NCBI GenBank assembly: GCA_024195585.1
Contig: SWBL01000073.1
Location: forward strand, 62,001 to 126,000
DNA from: Aureobasidium sp. EXF-3400
Taxonomy: Eukaryota > Ascomycota > Dothideomycetes > Dothideales > Saccotheciaceae
Length of the DNA stretch: 64,000 nucleotides
Direction of reading: 5' to 3'
The translations under genes and the position numbers were made by a program. Every line of letters starts with the position of its first letter. Positions within the stretch are counted from its first letter, which is position 1. This document shows positions 1 to 11,550 of this stretch, in pieces. Below the pieces are notes generated by a model. It was given only the letters and a program-made list of their open reading frames with translations. It did no database searches and was not told the origin of the DNA.

Positions 1-246
1 AGTTGACGTTGCAAGAGCGGGCAAAAGAGTGGTCCGTGCTCGGCATACCATAACCTCCATCCATCCATCCTTCCTTCTTTCCTTGTTCTCTGTCCTTTGA
101 GGAGGAAATCTTGTTTGCCCATATATTGGAGCTCGTATGCAAAACCCAGCGGCTGACATTCCGGGTATATGTTGAAAAACAATGCAGTCATCCCCGATGT
201 ACTGAAAGAAGCGTCGCGTCTTCATTGACAGGAAAGAGCAAGCCCC
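1..246. other. Window edge, 3' flank of the first gene
   Basis: No gene is supported here. A short run of repeated CCAT/CCTT units lies at about 55-85. The rest is probably the 3' untranslated region of the minus-strand gene that ends at 247. Confidence 0.5.
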
Positions 247-1103
247 TCAGTCCTCCATGTCCACATCGTCGTCTGCCTTGCCCTGGCTTTCTTCCTGACC
301 AGCGACCTCAAGACCAGACATGAGACGACGAACTTCTCCAGTAGGGCCAGCAGCTTCGTTGGCGCCGCGTCTCTCGTCCAGCTTTGCCCAGCGAGCCTGG
401 CTTCTCATGTGGTTCTTCTGCTTCTTGGAAAGGGGCTCGACCTCGTTAGGGTTGAGCAGACCATGCTCACCACGCTTAACCCAGTGGTTGTGGCGGATAG
501 CGTGGTCAAAGACCTGCTTGTAGAGAAGGTCTCTGGCCTGACCGACAATCTTGGGGTCACCTCCTGTTCATCAGTGCATTAGGACATTTCCATCGACAGA
601 GGTCATGTCAAAAACTTACCGTGGCTGGCGACATTGATCAATCCAGTCTGGCTGGGCTTGGAGACGTTGGCCCTGTACCAGGCGAGCCCCTCGATGACGC
701 TGGTAGAAGTCATGGGGTACTCCTCGAGGAAGGCGAGCATCTGCTCGTCGTTTGTCTTTAGTCTTCCGTCGCGCTTCCTCTGAAGGACCTGGTTGGCGTC
801 GTTGATGTAGGTGGCGTAGATGCGAGGGTGATCCTTGTTGTTGGCGACCCAGTTGGCGATGTGCTCGTTGCCCTCCTGGCACCAGAAGTACTGATCAGGC
901 TTGAAGATCTCTTGCTGTGGCTGAGAGTTTGACGTGGTGGATATCTTTGTGCTGCTTTGTGGGTGAAGGTGGGCGTGGTTGAGAGATGTGGAAGTTCGTG
1001 GATTGGGTTTGAAAGGTTGGTGACTGAAGTCGCGCGTCTCTTGTGAGATGAGTGCGTCCTCGGACGAAAAATTGAGTGAATCCTTACTTACTGTCGCAGC
1101 CAT
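247..1103 (-). CDS. Fungal protein of unknown function with acidic C-terminus
   Basis: The proposed CDS is complement(247..563, 620..914, 1092..1103), giving 207 aa. A 12-base first exon (MAAT) is followed by a GTAAGT donor, and the frame resumes at QEIFKPDQYFWCQEGN. The second intron has GTAAGT and CAG ends and keeps the frame. Residues about 8-95 form a compact, probably helical region with a WC pair and the segment YATYINDAN. The tail is lysine-rich and then acidic (DDDVDMED), which suggests a nuclear or nucleic-acid-associated protein. I do not recognise the family. The product of the divergent neighbour at 1256 shares the same pattern of conserved positions. Reading through the first intron would add a low-complexity insert, so splicing is preferred. 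Confidence 0.7.
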
Positions 1104-1255
1104 TCACGGCTCACACGAAGCACGGAAAATTGCTTCACTCCCTTTCATAGTTGCGCATTCAGAATACTCCCTTTTCTTGCTCGACGTTCTCCGAGGTTAC
1201 CGCTTCCATTTTCAATACCACTACTGTCATCACCATCATCAACACTACCAACATC
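1104..1255. promoter_or_regulatory. Divergent promoter between two related genes
   Basis: Only 152 bases separate the two start codons, so this interval must hold the 5' leaders and core promoters of both genes. A CA/TC-rich pyrimidine tract lies directly before the plus-strand ATG. No clear TATA box is visible. Confidence 0.5.
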
Positions 1256-2434
1256 ATGTCGTCCTCAAACCGCCCTCGCACCTCGATGTCGGCCTCAGTG
1301 GCCTACGAATGGCTGTGGTGCGACAACCACGTTAAGATTACGCAGTGGTTCCTCGCCCAGCCGCGCTTGACGTACAAGCAATTCTACGGGTCGTTTATCA
1401 ACTTCGCAAACAGGGCTTGGGAGCTGTCTCGTCAAAAGGGACGCGCTCCTTTGGAGGGTTTGCAGAAGTTCATTGTTGAACTCCTGCAGAAGGAGCGTAT
1501 TCCTGCTGATGAGCTGCTTACCGCTCTGCAGGAGTACTCGGCCGGCTTGGGTGAGGGCAAAGCCCGCTGGAAGGAGAATGGTCTGGTCGCCTTCTCTGAA
1601 GGACTCGGTAAGTCATCAATTCTTGACATACCCCTACGCCCTGCTTCTCAGACTATCACCTGCCCATGTTGTACAATCCAGGAGCGATCTACCCCTCTCT
1701 CACAGGAATACAGCACCATTGTAAGTTATGGAAGTGCCGAATATTATCAGAGGAAGAGGATCGTCTATTGAGAGCTGTCCTGTGGACGTCTCTCAGTGGA
1801 TACTGCCCTTCCTCTGGAAGATATCATGCATTCCTACAGCTATAAGATCCTGGCTGCTCTACCTGAGAAGGGTATTCAGGTGCTCTCTGATTAGCAATCC
1901 AAGGGCACAGCATACCAATTCGTATAACATTCCACTGACATGTACTTAGGTCATGAAACTCTGACCGCCGGCAAGAACAGGCTGCATGCAAAGGTCATGA
2001 CGGGCCTTCGCAAGTCCAAAAATCTTCGTCGCGTGGCCGGCCTGCAAGCTACCGCCGCCGCCGCCACCACTACCAACAAAGCCACTATGGCTAATCAGCA
2101 ATCTCTGCCTGCGTTCGTGGCACCCTCTCTGCCCGCCTATGTGGCACCGTCACCCCTGCCTGGCTGGTTGGCACGCTCTTCTTTGCCTGTGCCCGTGCCC
2201 TCGCCGCGTGGCCAGGCGCTTGCTTGGGACCCATTCGTGCACAGCGAACGACCCTTGTCTTTGGGGTCAGTGGAGGAGGCCATTGGCAACTTGGGTCCTG
2301 CTGCCCCCTCTGACAAGCAGGCCCAGAAGGCCACAACTCTCTCGGGGCCGGTGAATTTTGGCAGCCTACCGCTGGCCGGAGGCAAGAAAGCCAACGAGGA
2401 TGAAGAGATGGGTGATGAAGATGTGGTGTTGTAA
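1256..2434 (+). CDS. Fungal protein of unknown function, possible paralog of its divergent neighbour
   Basis: The proposed CDS is join(1256..1607, 1652..1720, 1797..1871, 1950..2434), 326 aa. Exon 1 ends at a GTAAGT donor; every junction keeps phase 1, and the spliced protein reads smoothly across them (for example EGLDYHLPMLYNPG). Residues about 15-100 contain EWLWC, ITQWF and FINFAN, matching the pattern in the gene at 247-1103. The C-terminal half is Ala/Pro-rich and ends in an acidic stretch (NEDEEMGDEDVVL). No family is recognised. It starts 152 bases from the neighbour's start codon, so the two probably share a promoter. The second intron acceptor is the least certain: the nearer AG would create a stop codon. 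Confidence 0.65.
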
Positions 2435-2756
2435 GGAGTGGGTTGTGGAGTTGATTTTCTTGGTTTCTTTCGCATGTTGGTGTACTTCGTCTTGTATTAT
2501 AGCATTATACCCCCTTCAAAGTTGATTCATTCCGTTCCTGTTTCCCTGGATTTGTCTAATCAAGAGCATGCCTTTGATAACAGTCACCTGGAGTTGATCT
2601 CGATAATTCGCTATTATCTCGACCGGACTCATAGAACACACCTCCTTAATAAGAAACAAGTATTGCATGCACGAAAACCATAGGTACACCAACTCATGCA
2701 AGTCTTCATTGGAGCATAGGTGATATATTCGATGCAAATGAGAGCAGATTATACCA

Positions 2757-2910
2757 GACCAATCACAGTCACCCCTTGGTTGCCCTCCCTAGTTTACGAA
2801 GTTGGTGCGTCTGGCCCAGTGGAAGTGGTTGCAAGGTTTGATTTTTTTGCGTTTTGCTTGCGCAGAAGCTTCTAAGGTTCGATTTCCAAAGGCTGCTCTT
2901 ATTTTTTTTG
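2757..2910 (+). repeat. tRNA-like repeat copy 1 with Pol III boxes
   Basis: About 64 bases from 2759 are nearly identical to a segment starting at 3095. The shared part ends in TGGCCCAGTGG at 2812-2822, which fits the tRNA A-box consensus. A B-box-like GGTTCGATTTC lies at 2876-2886, followed by an eight-T run near 2902-2909 that could act as a Pol III terminator. Acceptor and T-arm pairing are poor, so it is not a normal tRNA gene. An internal run of seven T at about 2842-2848 would probably stop Pol III early, which makes this copy look degenerate. It may be a tRNA pseudogene or SINE-like remnant. Confidence 0.5.
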
Positions 2911-3092
2911 CTCTTCCTGTCTTTCTGAGCACAATCATGGCAACTTCACTGAGCTTTGTGACACTCGCCACGATAAACAGGTTCAGTTGATGGTTTCTGT
3001 AGGCCGTAAGACAGTGATTCCGAGCTCTCTCAGAGATATCAGGCCTCCTGTTAAAGACTATATATGTTACTCAGATTTGTTGTTCTCCATCG

Positions 3093-3240
3093 AGCCAATC
3101 ACTTCCACCCCTCGGTTGCCCTCCCTAGTTTACGAAGTTGGTGCGTCTGGCCCAGTGGTTGTGATTACACGGCTCGTTTCCTTTTGCACTTTCTAACACT
3201 CTCGGTTCGATTCAGGAGGCGATCGAAATCCTTTTGCCAA
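3093..3240 (+). repeat. tRNA-like repeat copy 2 with Pol III boxes
   Basis: This is the second copy of the element at 2757. The first ~64 bases (3095-3158) match copy 1 closely, including the A-box-like TGGCCCAGTGG at 3148-3158; the two then diverge. A B-box-like GGTTCGATTC lies at 3204-3213, and TTTT follows near 3233. This copy has no premature T run between the boxes. Clover-leaf pairing is weak, so a tRNA-derived small RNA or SINE fragment is more likely than a functional tRNA. Confidence 0.5.
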
Positions 3241-3882
3241 TTGATATACACACTCACCTTCTATGGTTTCGAACATTTAGAGTTCTTTTCGTAGATCATG
3301 CTGCTTCGATGCAATATCCAAACTTGTTGCTTGAAACGACTTGTGCTGTATCATACACATGACAACTTCATAGTGTTACGAGATCAGCTATGGTAGACTT
3401 CACGTCGGCGAACTAGTGACGACTGTGAGTACTCTGCTCTGTCTGAGGGAAGTGTTGGTCATCGCCGACGATGTTGATGGGTCCAACTGGTGGTGGTGCT
3501 TTGAGATGTGATCGATCGGTGTGCGAGTCCACTTGTCGCACCTGGCTACAAGCATTTTGTGGTAAGCTCCGTAGACAGTCTGGTATTTATGCGCGGTATT
3601 CTGCGTCTCCGTGTGTAAAAGACTGGCACAGTGTGGTTGTAGAAATGCGCAACAGTCTTGCAAAGGATATGGTCTTCAAAGAGAGACTCGAGAGTTTCTC
3701 TGAAGGCTACCTCTATGGTCAGAGTTGTATTCAATTCGCAACTGTGCATTTCGATAGCTTGTCAAAAACCTTATACCTCAGGAGAGGGGAGGACGCATCG
3801 CATTGTGACGGTCTCTAGAACTCTAAGAAGCATAGAATGATTTGTTGCAACCATGATTAGACCAACATAACAGAAACCATAT

Positions 3883-6742
3883 CTAAGACACAAACAACAC
3901 AACCTCAATCTCGTTTGACCACCCAGCCTGTTGTCCAGTCTCCTTCCAAGCTCTGTCCACATCGATTTCCAAAACATCTCCATTGACACTGACACAATGC
4001 TTTGGAATCTGCTTGCCGAAAATCAAGACCAGCATATCTCTTTCAACATCCCAACTCTTGCTCAGGTCGCCGATCCAGAACCCAAGCACACCTAGAGCTT
4101 TGATCAGGACGGAGTATCGTAATTTTCCTTGACTGTCGACGTGGATGTCACTGCTGATTATAGCAGCTGCGCCTGTCATTTTGCCAATGAGGCCCAAGCA
4201 AGATACTGCGACAGGACCGCTGCGTCGAAGTGTGTGCTCATGAACAGGATGAGCAGATAGGATCTCCCAGCCGCCGTTGTCGATCTCGACACCAACCAGA
4301 GCTTTTTTCTCGCCGCAAGACATGGGCTTGCTGACTGCACCAGTGGTGAACGCACGAATCACGTATTTGCCTTCTTCGGCGCCCGAGAAAGTGGAAAGAG
4401 GAATTAGCTCAGACAGTGGGCGGTGGGTACAGTTAAAAACGCCCAGATATGCCGTACCAGTACGTGCATATCCGTGGTAAGTGTGCACCTTCAAGAGAGC
4501 GTGGTCTTCGTAGCCGATGTAAGCACTTGTGCTCTTGCCAATGTTGTATGGACGCAAAATGACGGTCTTTCCTCGTGTGGTTCTGGCTGTCATCTGGTTG
4601 ATCAACTTGATGTCATGCTTGCTAGGATAGTCTGTGAAGTAGATTGGTCCACCAGAAACACAACGAGCTGCGCCATGGAAGGAAGCCCATTCATGTGACG
4701 TCTGGAACATGTCCCAGTCAGGCAGCACGTTGAGATGCTGGGTGAGCAGAGAGTTGTGGGCATTACAGAAGATATGCCAGGGATGAGAAGCGGGCACTTC
4801 AGGGAAGAAATCGTCAGAGTTACGAACAAGAAGTCGAGGCTTGTTCGTTGGCAACTGCGAGTGGAAAAGCATCTGCGGTGCTTGAGACATGCAAGAGATG
4901 GCTCGTGAACCAAAGTGGCGAAGATGAGCGATTGTCCAAGCATCTTGATACTCTGTTATCAAGCTTCGGCGATCGGGTGCATCGACAATCATGTCCAAGA
5001 AGAATTGAGCGTCTGTCTTGACTCCGGTAATACCACAGTCGCTCAGGAATGAGTAAAAGTCGTTGTACATGCGTTGCGCATCAGAAGCTTCGACAACAAA
5101 CATCTCGCCTTCCGCCACTCCTGGCTCTTTCTGGATGGTCGTTGTCTTATACTCCCTTGCAATGTTGCCATCTTTAGCAACACCGCCCCAATAACCCAGG
5201 ATTGCGTGCCACACTGCGATATGATTGATGTTCGGGTGGTTCTTGCGGATGTCTGTGACGGCTTGCTTGAGGCCTTGCGGGAAGCCTTCCTTATTCGCGT
5301 CGAAGTCAGTCCAGGCACGATCCATCTGTGTCTGGCCCTCTGACAAAGACTGCCAGTTGTCGTCGATGATCAGATTCTCGATTATGATGTTCTCTTTCTT
5401 GAGTGACTCTAAGGCCTCGTTGATCTTTTCAACTGTGAGCTTCTGGCCTAAGCCGTTCCAAGTGCAGTAGGTGAAGCCATCATACCACTCCTCGAGCCAT
5501 TCAGCCTTGACGTTCTTGTCCATCAATGCTTCAGTTTCGGCCTCCATCTGACCGGTCGCTGACTCGTAGCCTCCGACTATCTTTCTTGCATGGTACATGA
5601 CTGCAGCATTCGCCACTTCAAAGGAATCGGCCACAGCAACGACTACATGGCTAGTACCGTCTTTCTCGCGATCGTTGCGACCCTGTATAATGACATTACC
5701 GCTGTCATCATGTTGGAGCACAGTAAGGACATCCTCAACACCACTGATAGCAAGACAGACGACATGAGCTCCATCGTGTCGCAGGAAAGATGCGAGAATG
5801 GCGTCCTTGTCTAGATGGAACTTGTCCTTGCCCTGACGTGGAGCAAGCCAGGGACTCCATAGTCGCACTAACGAGAACCACCGAGTAAAGTCCTTTGGTG
5901 TGCCCAGTACATATTTACTGTAACCAGAGTCCTTGCCTTTGGCGGGCTTGATTGGCGCTGTGATAGAGTATAATTTGGTGTCGGGAGTGTCGGCAGTCGT
6001 CTTACGAATGTTGAGATCAGAGCTTGTTCCGTGGAAGTATTCAGGAAATCCTAGCTCTTCGTGTGATTGTTGATAATGAAGTTGACCATCATCCAGTCCA
6101 CTCTGATCTTTGATCCACTTCCACCCTGAATCCTCACCGATCTGGAACTTCACAGTGAAAGACACTGGTCGGAGATCATTGGGTCTACCAGGAAGCTCGC
6201 CACTATACCATCTACGAGCAATCTGTGATTTAGAGTTGACGAGTAACTGAAATGTAAGCTTATATCGCACAAGCATTTTGTTCAACGACTCACAACATCA
6301 TCGAGATCACCAGATGCCTTGAGCGGGAGTTCTGACCAATCATGCTGACCTTTGTGGTTGTGCCAGATTGAAACTTTGGTTGTTTGATCATTTACTGGAG
6401 GATCTAAGTCAGTATACGTCCACAAGGGCAAAGGGTTGAAGAGATGTACCTAATGACGAAGCAGATGTTTCTAACAAGACGGAGAAGGTGATCTAGAGTA
6501 GTCTCAGTACAAGAAGGCTGTATATTGATCGAAGAGGTCATTACAGCATCTTGGTTTCTAGGTATAGTTGTGGGCTGCCCTATTGGCGGTGAGCAGGTGA
6601 TAGCGGCATACATTTCGTCGTCCGTGTAGAGTTGTTGAGCGGGTGGAAGCTTGTCGGGTAAGTCGGTCAGGGCTGGATAGACTCGTTGTCCAGTGTTGAC
6701 GTCGCAGAAGCCAAAGGTAATCTGGTTTTGTTTCTTCTTCAT
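3883..6742 (-). CDS. Raffinose synthase (Sip1)/GH36-like glycosidase
   Basis: The proposed CDS is complement(3883..6246, 6294..6403, 6450..6492, 6545..6742), 904 aa. It belongs to the raffinose synthase/seed imbibition (GH36-type) family, whose members hydrolyse or transfer alpha-galactosyl groups. The N-terminus has the family-like CSPPIGQ. The central barrel shows the likely nucleophile motif GVKTDAQFF near residue 527 and the acid/base motif RNSDDFFP near residue 591. A 43-base exon (ITFSVLLETSASS) is needed to keep frame between two short introns. The length is typical of fungal members. There is no signal peptide, so it is probably intracellular. Whether it acts as an alpha-galactosidase or a transferase cannot be told from sequence. 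Confidence 0.88.
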
Positions 6743-7163
6743 GAGTGAGGGTTGTTCTAGTAATGATCTAGGGGTATAGGAATAGGGAGAAAGGGAATGG
6801 GATCTAGGGAAACGACATTGATGGTTGAGGAAAAAGGAAGAGAATACCTAGGAGAAGTTGTTGTTACAGAGCAGCACTAGGAATATGTCGACATCATACC
6901 GGAGGGTCTAAAAGGAGGCTAGTTGACTAGAAGAGTGGATCTCGACAAGGAAGGGACTGCTTTTCCAAAGGTTCCCCGAGATGGTTCATGTCGAGCTGAG
7001 GGGATGAGGGAAGGAACGGCCGAGACGATGTCATAGCATGGGGTAAGTCCATGCTAATCCCGACGCTAACCGGATGGAGATGAGAAAAAATAGCAGTTTC
7101 CCAAAGAGCGCGTTCGCGACAAGGAATTGACCTTGCCAGCATTGGCAAGAACGACCGATCGCC
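6743..7163. promoter_or_regulatory. Divergent promoter region, GH36-like gene and JIP5
   Basis: This 421-base interval lies between the start codons of the minus-strand glycosidase gene and plus-strand JIP5. No gene or distinct motif stands out. Confidence 0.45.
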
Positions 7164-8488
7164 ATGTTCGACACAATATGCACGCTCCCGCTTTCGTCGG
7201 AGCTGTTCTCTCAAGCACTCCACCCCACCGCACCCTTGGTGGCTGTTGGACTGAGCTCCGGACATGTTGCGACACTGAGACTGCCGGCAGTCGAGGGCGA
7301 CGATGAGGATGAGGCTCAAGCCGAAGCTGCAGCAACTGGACGTGGCCAGATCGAGGCCGCATGGCGTACACGCAGACACAAGGGCAGCTGCAGAAGTCTC
7401 GGCTACAGTCTTGACGGAAGCACCCTCTTCAGCGCCGGTACTGATGGCATCGTCAAGGGTGCCGACAGTGTGACTGGTAAGGTTGTGACCAAGATCGCTG
7501 TTCCTGTTGATCCGTGAGTATTCATTCCATCACAATCAAGTCTTCTTCGACTGACAAGACTCACAGCGCAACCGACGACATTGACGAGCCTTCGATCCTT
7601 CACGTTCTCAGTCCCCAAACATTCCTCCTCGCAACCGACAGCTCTGCTCTCCACCTCTACGATACCCGCGAAGCCAATTTCTCTACCTTCACCTCCACTC
7701 GTCCTTCGCAAACACACCATCCCCACGAAGATTACATCTCCTCCTTGACACCCCTCCCCGCTTCCGAAACCAGCACTTCTGGCTACAGCAAACAATGGGT
7801 CACAACTGGTGGCACTACCCTCAGTGTGACTGACTTGCGTCGCGGCGTTCTGGTCCGCAGCGAAGACCAAGAAGAGATTCTACTCTCGTCCTGCTTCGTC
7901 TCTGGCCTACCCACCCGTAAGACCAGTTCGTCAAAGGGAGAAAAACTTGCTGTTGGTGGTGGAGATGGTGTCATTACTCTCTGGGAGCGTGGAGTCTGGG
8001 ACGATCAAGACGAGCGCATCACTGTCGACCGCAGTCCTGGCGGTGGTGAGAGCTTGGACGTCATACGCCTGCTGCCCCCAGATGTCGGTCCTGGCGGCAA
8101 AGTTCTCGCTGTTGGTATGGGCGATGGCAAGGTTCGCTTCGTCAAGCTCGGTCCCAACAAAGTCATCTCCGAGATTACACACGACGAGGTGGAAGGTGTC
8201 GTTAGCTTGGACTTTGACGTCGCAGGCAGACTCATCACAGCTGGTGGCAGTACCATCAAGGTCTGGCATGAGATGGTTGACGAGGACCAGCATGCCTACT
8301 TGGACGGTGATCTCAAGAGAGAGGCCGAGGACAGTGATGCAGGCAGCGATGATGACAGCGACATGGACAGCGATGACAGCAGTGATGAGGAGACTGGTCG
8401 CAAGCGCAGAAAGAAGAGAAAGCGTGCAAAGGGCAAGGACAAGTCTGGAGGCGCAAACAGGATGGGCTCCTTTGCCGGTCTGGACTAA
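7164..8488 (+). CDS. JIP5: WD-repeat ribosome biogenesis protein Jip5
   Basis: CDS join(7164..7513, 7567..8488), 423 aa, with one 53-base intron starting GTGAGT. The N-terminus ([18 protein letters not shown]) and the ordered beta-propeller blades match fungal Jip5, the WDR55 relative required for 60S ribosome maturation in the nucleolus. The last ~65 residues are an Asp/Ser-rich stretch followed by a Lys/Arg-rich one, then [12 protein letters not shown], as usual for this family. Blades are divergent, with few canonical WD pairs. It converges on MEF1. Confidence 0.9.
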
Positions 8489-9102
8489 AGAGACAGTCCG
8501 ACAGGAAAGACCATCGGAATATGACGAGAGAGCGTGTTCAATCGCTCTTGTACAAGATACCCAAAACGTTCAAATGAAAAATAGATCAAAGCCTTAAGAA
8601 ATTTGGAAGTCCGCGAGTCGCCTGTAACATCCTGCCGTTCTGACCTCATCATCAGGTCCAACACGATGAGAACGTCAAGAGGCACATTTTTTGTTCAGCA
8701 GCCTATATATCTCTGCTGAATCGTCCAATTTGGTGTGTAATCATCAGGATTGGTTTCCCTCGTTGTCGGATACTCAAGACCTGGTGATGAACTAGAGCTC
8801 CGATGATTGCGTCCTTGAACCAGGACTCGACATCCGTATCACTGCGGACTACCATCCTCGAATCTCGAGTCCAAAACAAATGCCTGATAAGAAGTCGAGA
8901 GTTTTTTTCTATTCCTCTATCTATCGAGGCCTACTCCCATGTAAAGATCAAATATATATATACACAACCAATAGACATTTCCCTTTCCATTCCTACGCCA
9001 CGGGATATGCAAACGTAGAACTTTTTGGCCCAGCCACAAACACTATCGTACACATCTCACTGTTCCCCATCTCATTACATGCACTTAAAACAGTTCAGTG
9101 CT
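8489..9102. other. Convergent intergenic region JIP5/MEF1
   Basis: This interval holds the two 3' flanks. An alternating TA run lies near 8951-8961. No gene is supported. Confidence 0.5.
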
Positions 9103-11550
9103 CTATTTCTTGTTCCTCTCAGCCTGAGCCTTTTCGTGCTTGGCAATGAGCTCCTTCTGCAACTGCATAGGAGCAGGAGAGTAATGGCTAAACTCCATCG
9201 AGAACTCACCCTTACCCTGAGTAGCAGCTCTGAGTTGGGTGGAGAAACCAAACATAGAGTTCAAACTGCAGTCGGCATAGAGGGTAAAGTCCTCAGGGCC
9301 GATCTCGGTATCGGAGATGACGGCGTTGCGCTTGTTGAGCAGACCGACAATGTTACCCTGGAACTCGTTGGGTGCGGTGATGGTGGTCTTCATCAGGGGC
9401 TCGAGGACTTGAGGCTGGGCGGCAAGGAAGGCCTTGCGGAAGGCTTGTTGGGTGGCGTTGCGGAAAGACATTTCGGACGAATCGGTCATGTGGGTGGCAC
9501 CATCGTTGATGACCATGCTGGCACCCAAAACGCGGTGGCCAAGCAGAGGACCCTTCTCGCAAGATGCGTAGAAACCCTTCTCGCAAGCAAGCAGGTACTT
9601 TTCACTGATGGTACCACCAGTAATCTGCTGCTCGAAGTGGTTGTCGGAGATCTGGCCAGTGGGCTCCATCCATCCAACGACACGAGCGTAATCGCCAGCA
9701 CCACCAGTCTGCTTCTTGAGAATGTGGTCAAAGGGAACCTTGGACTGAATGGTCTCACGGTAGGCAACTTGAGGTTGACCGACAATGCAGTCAACGTTGT
9801 ACTCACGGCGCATGCGCTCGACGTAAATGTCGAGATGCAATTCACCCATACCGGAGATGATGGTCTCCTGGGATTCAGTGTCGACGTGGACACGGAAAGT
9901 AGGGTCCTCACGCTGGAAACGAGACATAGCCTTGCTGAAGTTGGGAGTATCCTTGGTCTGCTTGGGCTTGATAGAGAGCGAGATGACAGCATCGGGAACG
10001 AACATGGAAGTCATGGTGTAGCCGAGGGTACCGTCGGTGAAGGTATCACCAGAGGCACAGTCGACACCGAACACGGCACAGATTTCACCAGCGTGAATCT
10101 CGTTGACTTCCTCCATCTCGTTCGAGTGCATACGCACAATTCTGGGAATCTTGACCTTCTTGTCGGTGCGGGCGTTGTAAACGACTTGTCCCTTTCTGAT
10201 AGTTCCTTGGTAGACACGGATGTAGGTAAGTTGGCCGAAGTTGCTCTCTTCAAGCTTGAAGGCGAGACCGACAAAGGGCAGCTCTTGGTAAGAGACCATC
10301 TTGACGGGAGCTTCCTTGCGTTTCTTGTCAAGAGCAACGTTCTCGACCTCAGAGGGGTTAGGAAGGTAGTCGCAGACAGCATCGAGCATGGGCTGAACGG
10401 ACTTGTCGGCGAGAGCGGAACCCATCATGACGGGAGAGAACTTGAGAGAGATGGTGGCACGTCTGATGGCAGCCTTGATCTGAGGAATAGAAGGCTCCTG
10501 CTCGTCGAGGAACATTTCAGCGATCTCATCGTCGACATCGGCAAGAGTCTCGATGAGCATTGCGCGTCTCTCCTCAGCGACCTGCTTGACGTCGGCAGGG
10601 ATGTCATCCGACTCGACGATGATCTCTCCCTTGTCGCCCTGGTTGTAGATGGCCTTCATACGGACAATGTCGACAACACCCTTGAAGTCGTCCTCAGCAC
10701 CAATGGGGACCTGGATCATGGCGGCAGGAATACGGAGCTTCTTGTTGATCATGTCGCAGACGCGGAAGGGGTTGGCGCCCATGCGGTCCATCTTGTTGAT
10801 GAAAGAGATACGAGGGACGTTGTAGCGGCGCATTTGACGGTCGACGGTCTGAGTCTGAGACTGGACACCGCTGACGGCACAAAGAATCATGACCGCACCG
10901 TCAAGGACACGCAGGGCGCGCTCGACCTCGATGGTGAAATCAATATGGCCAGGGGTATCGATCAAGTTGATGTGGTATTTCTCCTCGGTGCCGTTCTCGC
11001 GGTCGACCCTCATCCAGTCACAGAAGGTGGCAGCCGACTGAATGGTGATACCCTTCTCACGCTCCAGGTCCATACTGTCCATCTTTGCACCAACCGAGTC
11101 CTTACCACGGACTTCGTGGATGGACTTGATACGACCAGTGTAGTACAGGACACGCTCGGTGGCAGTTGTCTTTCCACTGTCGATGTGGGCAGCGATACCG
11201 ATGTTTCTCAGCTTGTCCAGACGGGCGGCCTCCTTGGGGTTCAGGTTGTTGACAATGTCGGTCTGCGAGAGCGAGCTGGGGTCCTGCATGGCCTGGTCGA
11301 GGCTACATTGATGTTAGTGCTGAGTCGCATGGCACTTGGAGGGTACATACACAGCAGCGGCAGTACCGCTCTGCAGTCTCCTGGGCTGCCATGTGGTCGT
11401 CCTCTCGGAGATGGCAGCAGTCTGGGAGCGCAACAGAGCGGGCGAGGCCCAGCGCGAAACAGAGTAGTTTCTGCGGCAAGCATTGCGCGAAGCAACCTCG
11501 AGCGATCGCAATGCGCTGCTCTGCGCTCTGGCAACTCCGTATACCCTCAT
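9103..11550 (-). CDS. MEF1: Mitochondrial translation elongation factor G1
   Basis: CDS complement(9103..11302, 11351..11550), 799 aa. The first exon encodes a basic, acid-free presequence ([20 protein letters not shown]) expected for mitochondrial import. The G domain follows with AHIDSGKTT near residue 105, DTPGHIDF near 182 and NKMDRMG near 235, then domains II-V in EF-G order. It is a GTPase that translocates mitochondrial ribosomes. The intron (GTATGT to GTAG) joins the frame as [12 protein letters not shown]. The single 2.2-kb second exon is strongly codon-biased, typical of a well-expressed gene. Confidence 0.96.

Larger units (their letters stand above)
2435..3882. other. Gene-poor convergent interval with tRNA-like repeats
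   Basis: About 1.45 kb lies between two convergent genes. The only structure I can support is a pair of tRNA-like direct repeats, listed separately. The short open frames here lack protein-like composition. Confidence 0.6.
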
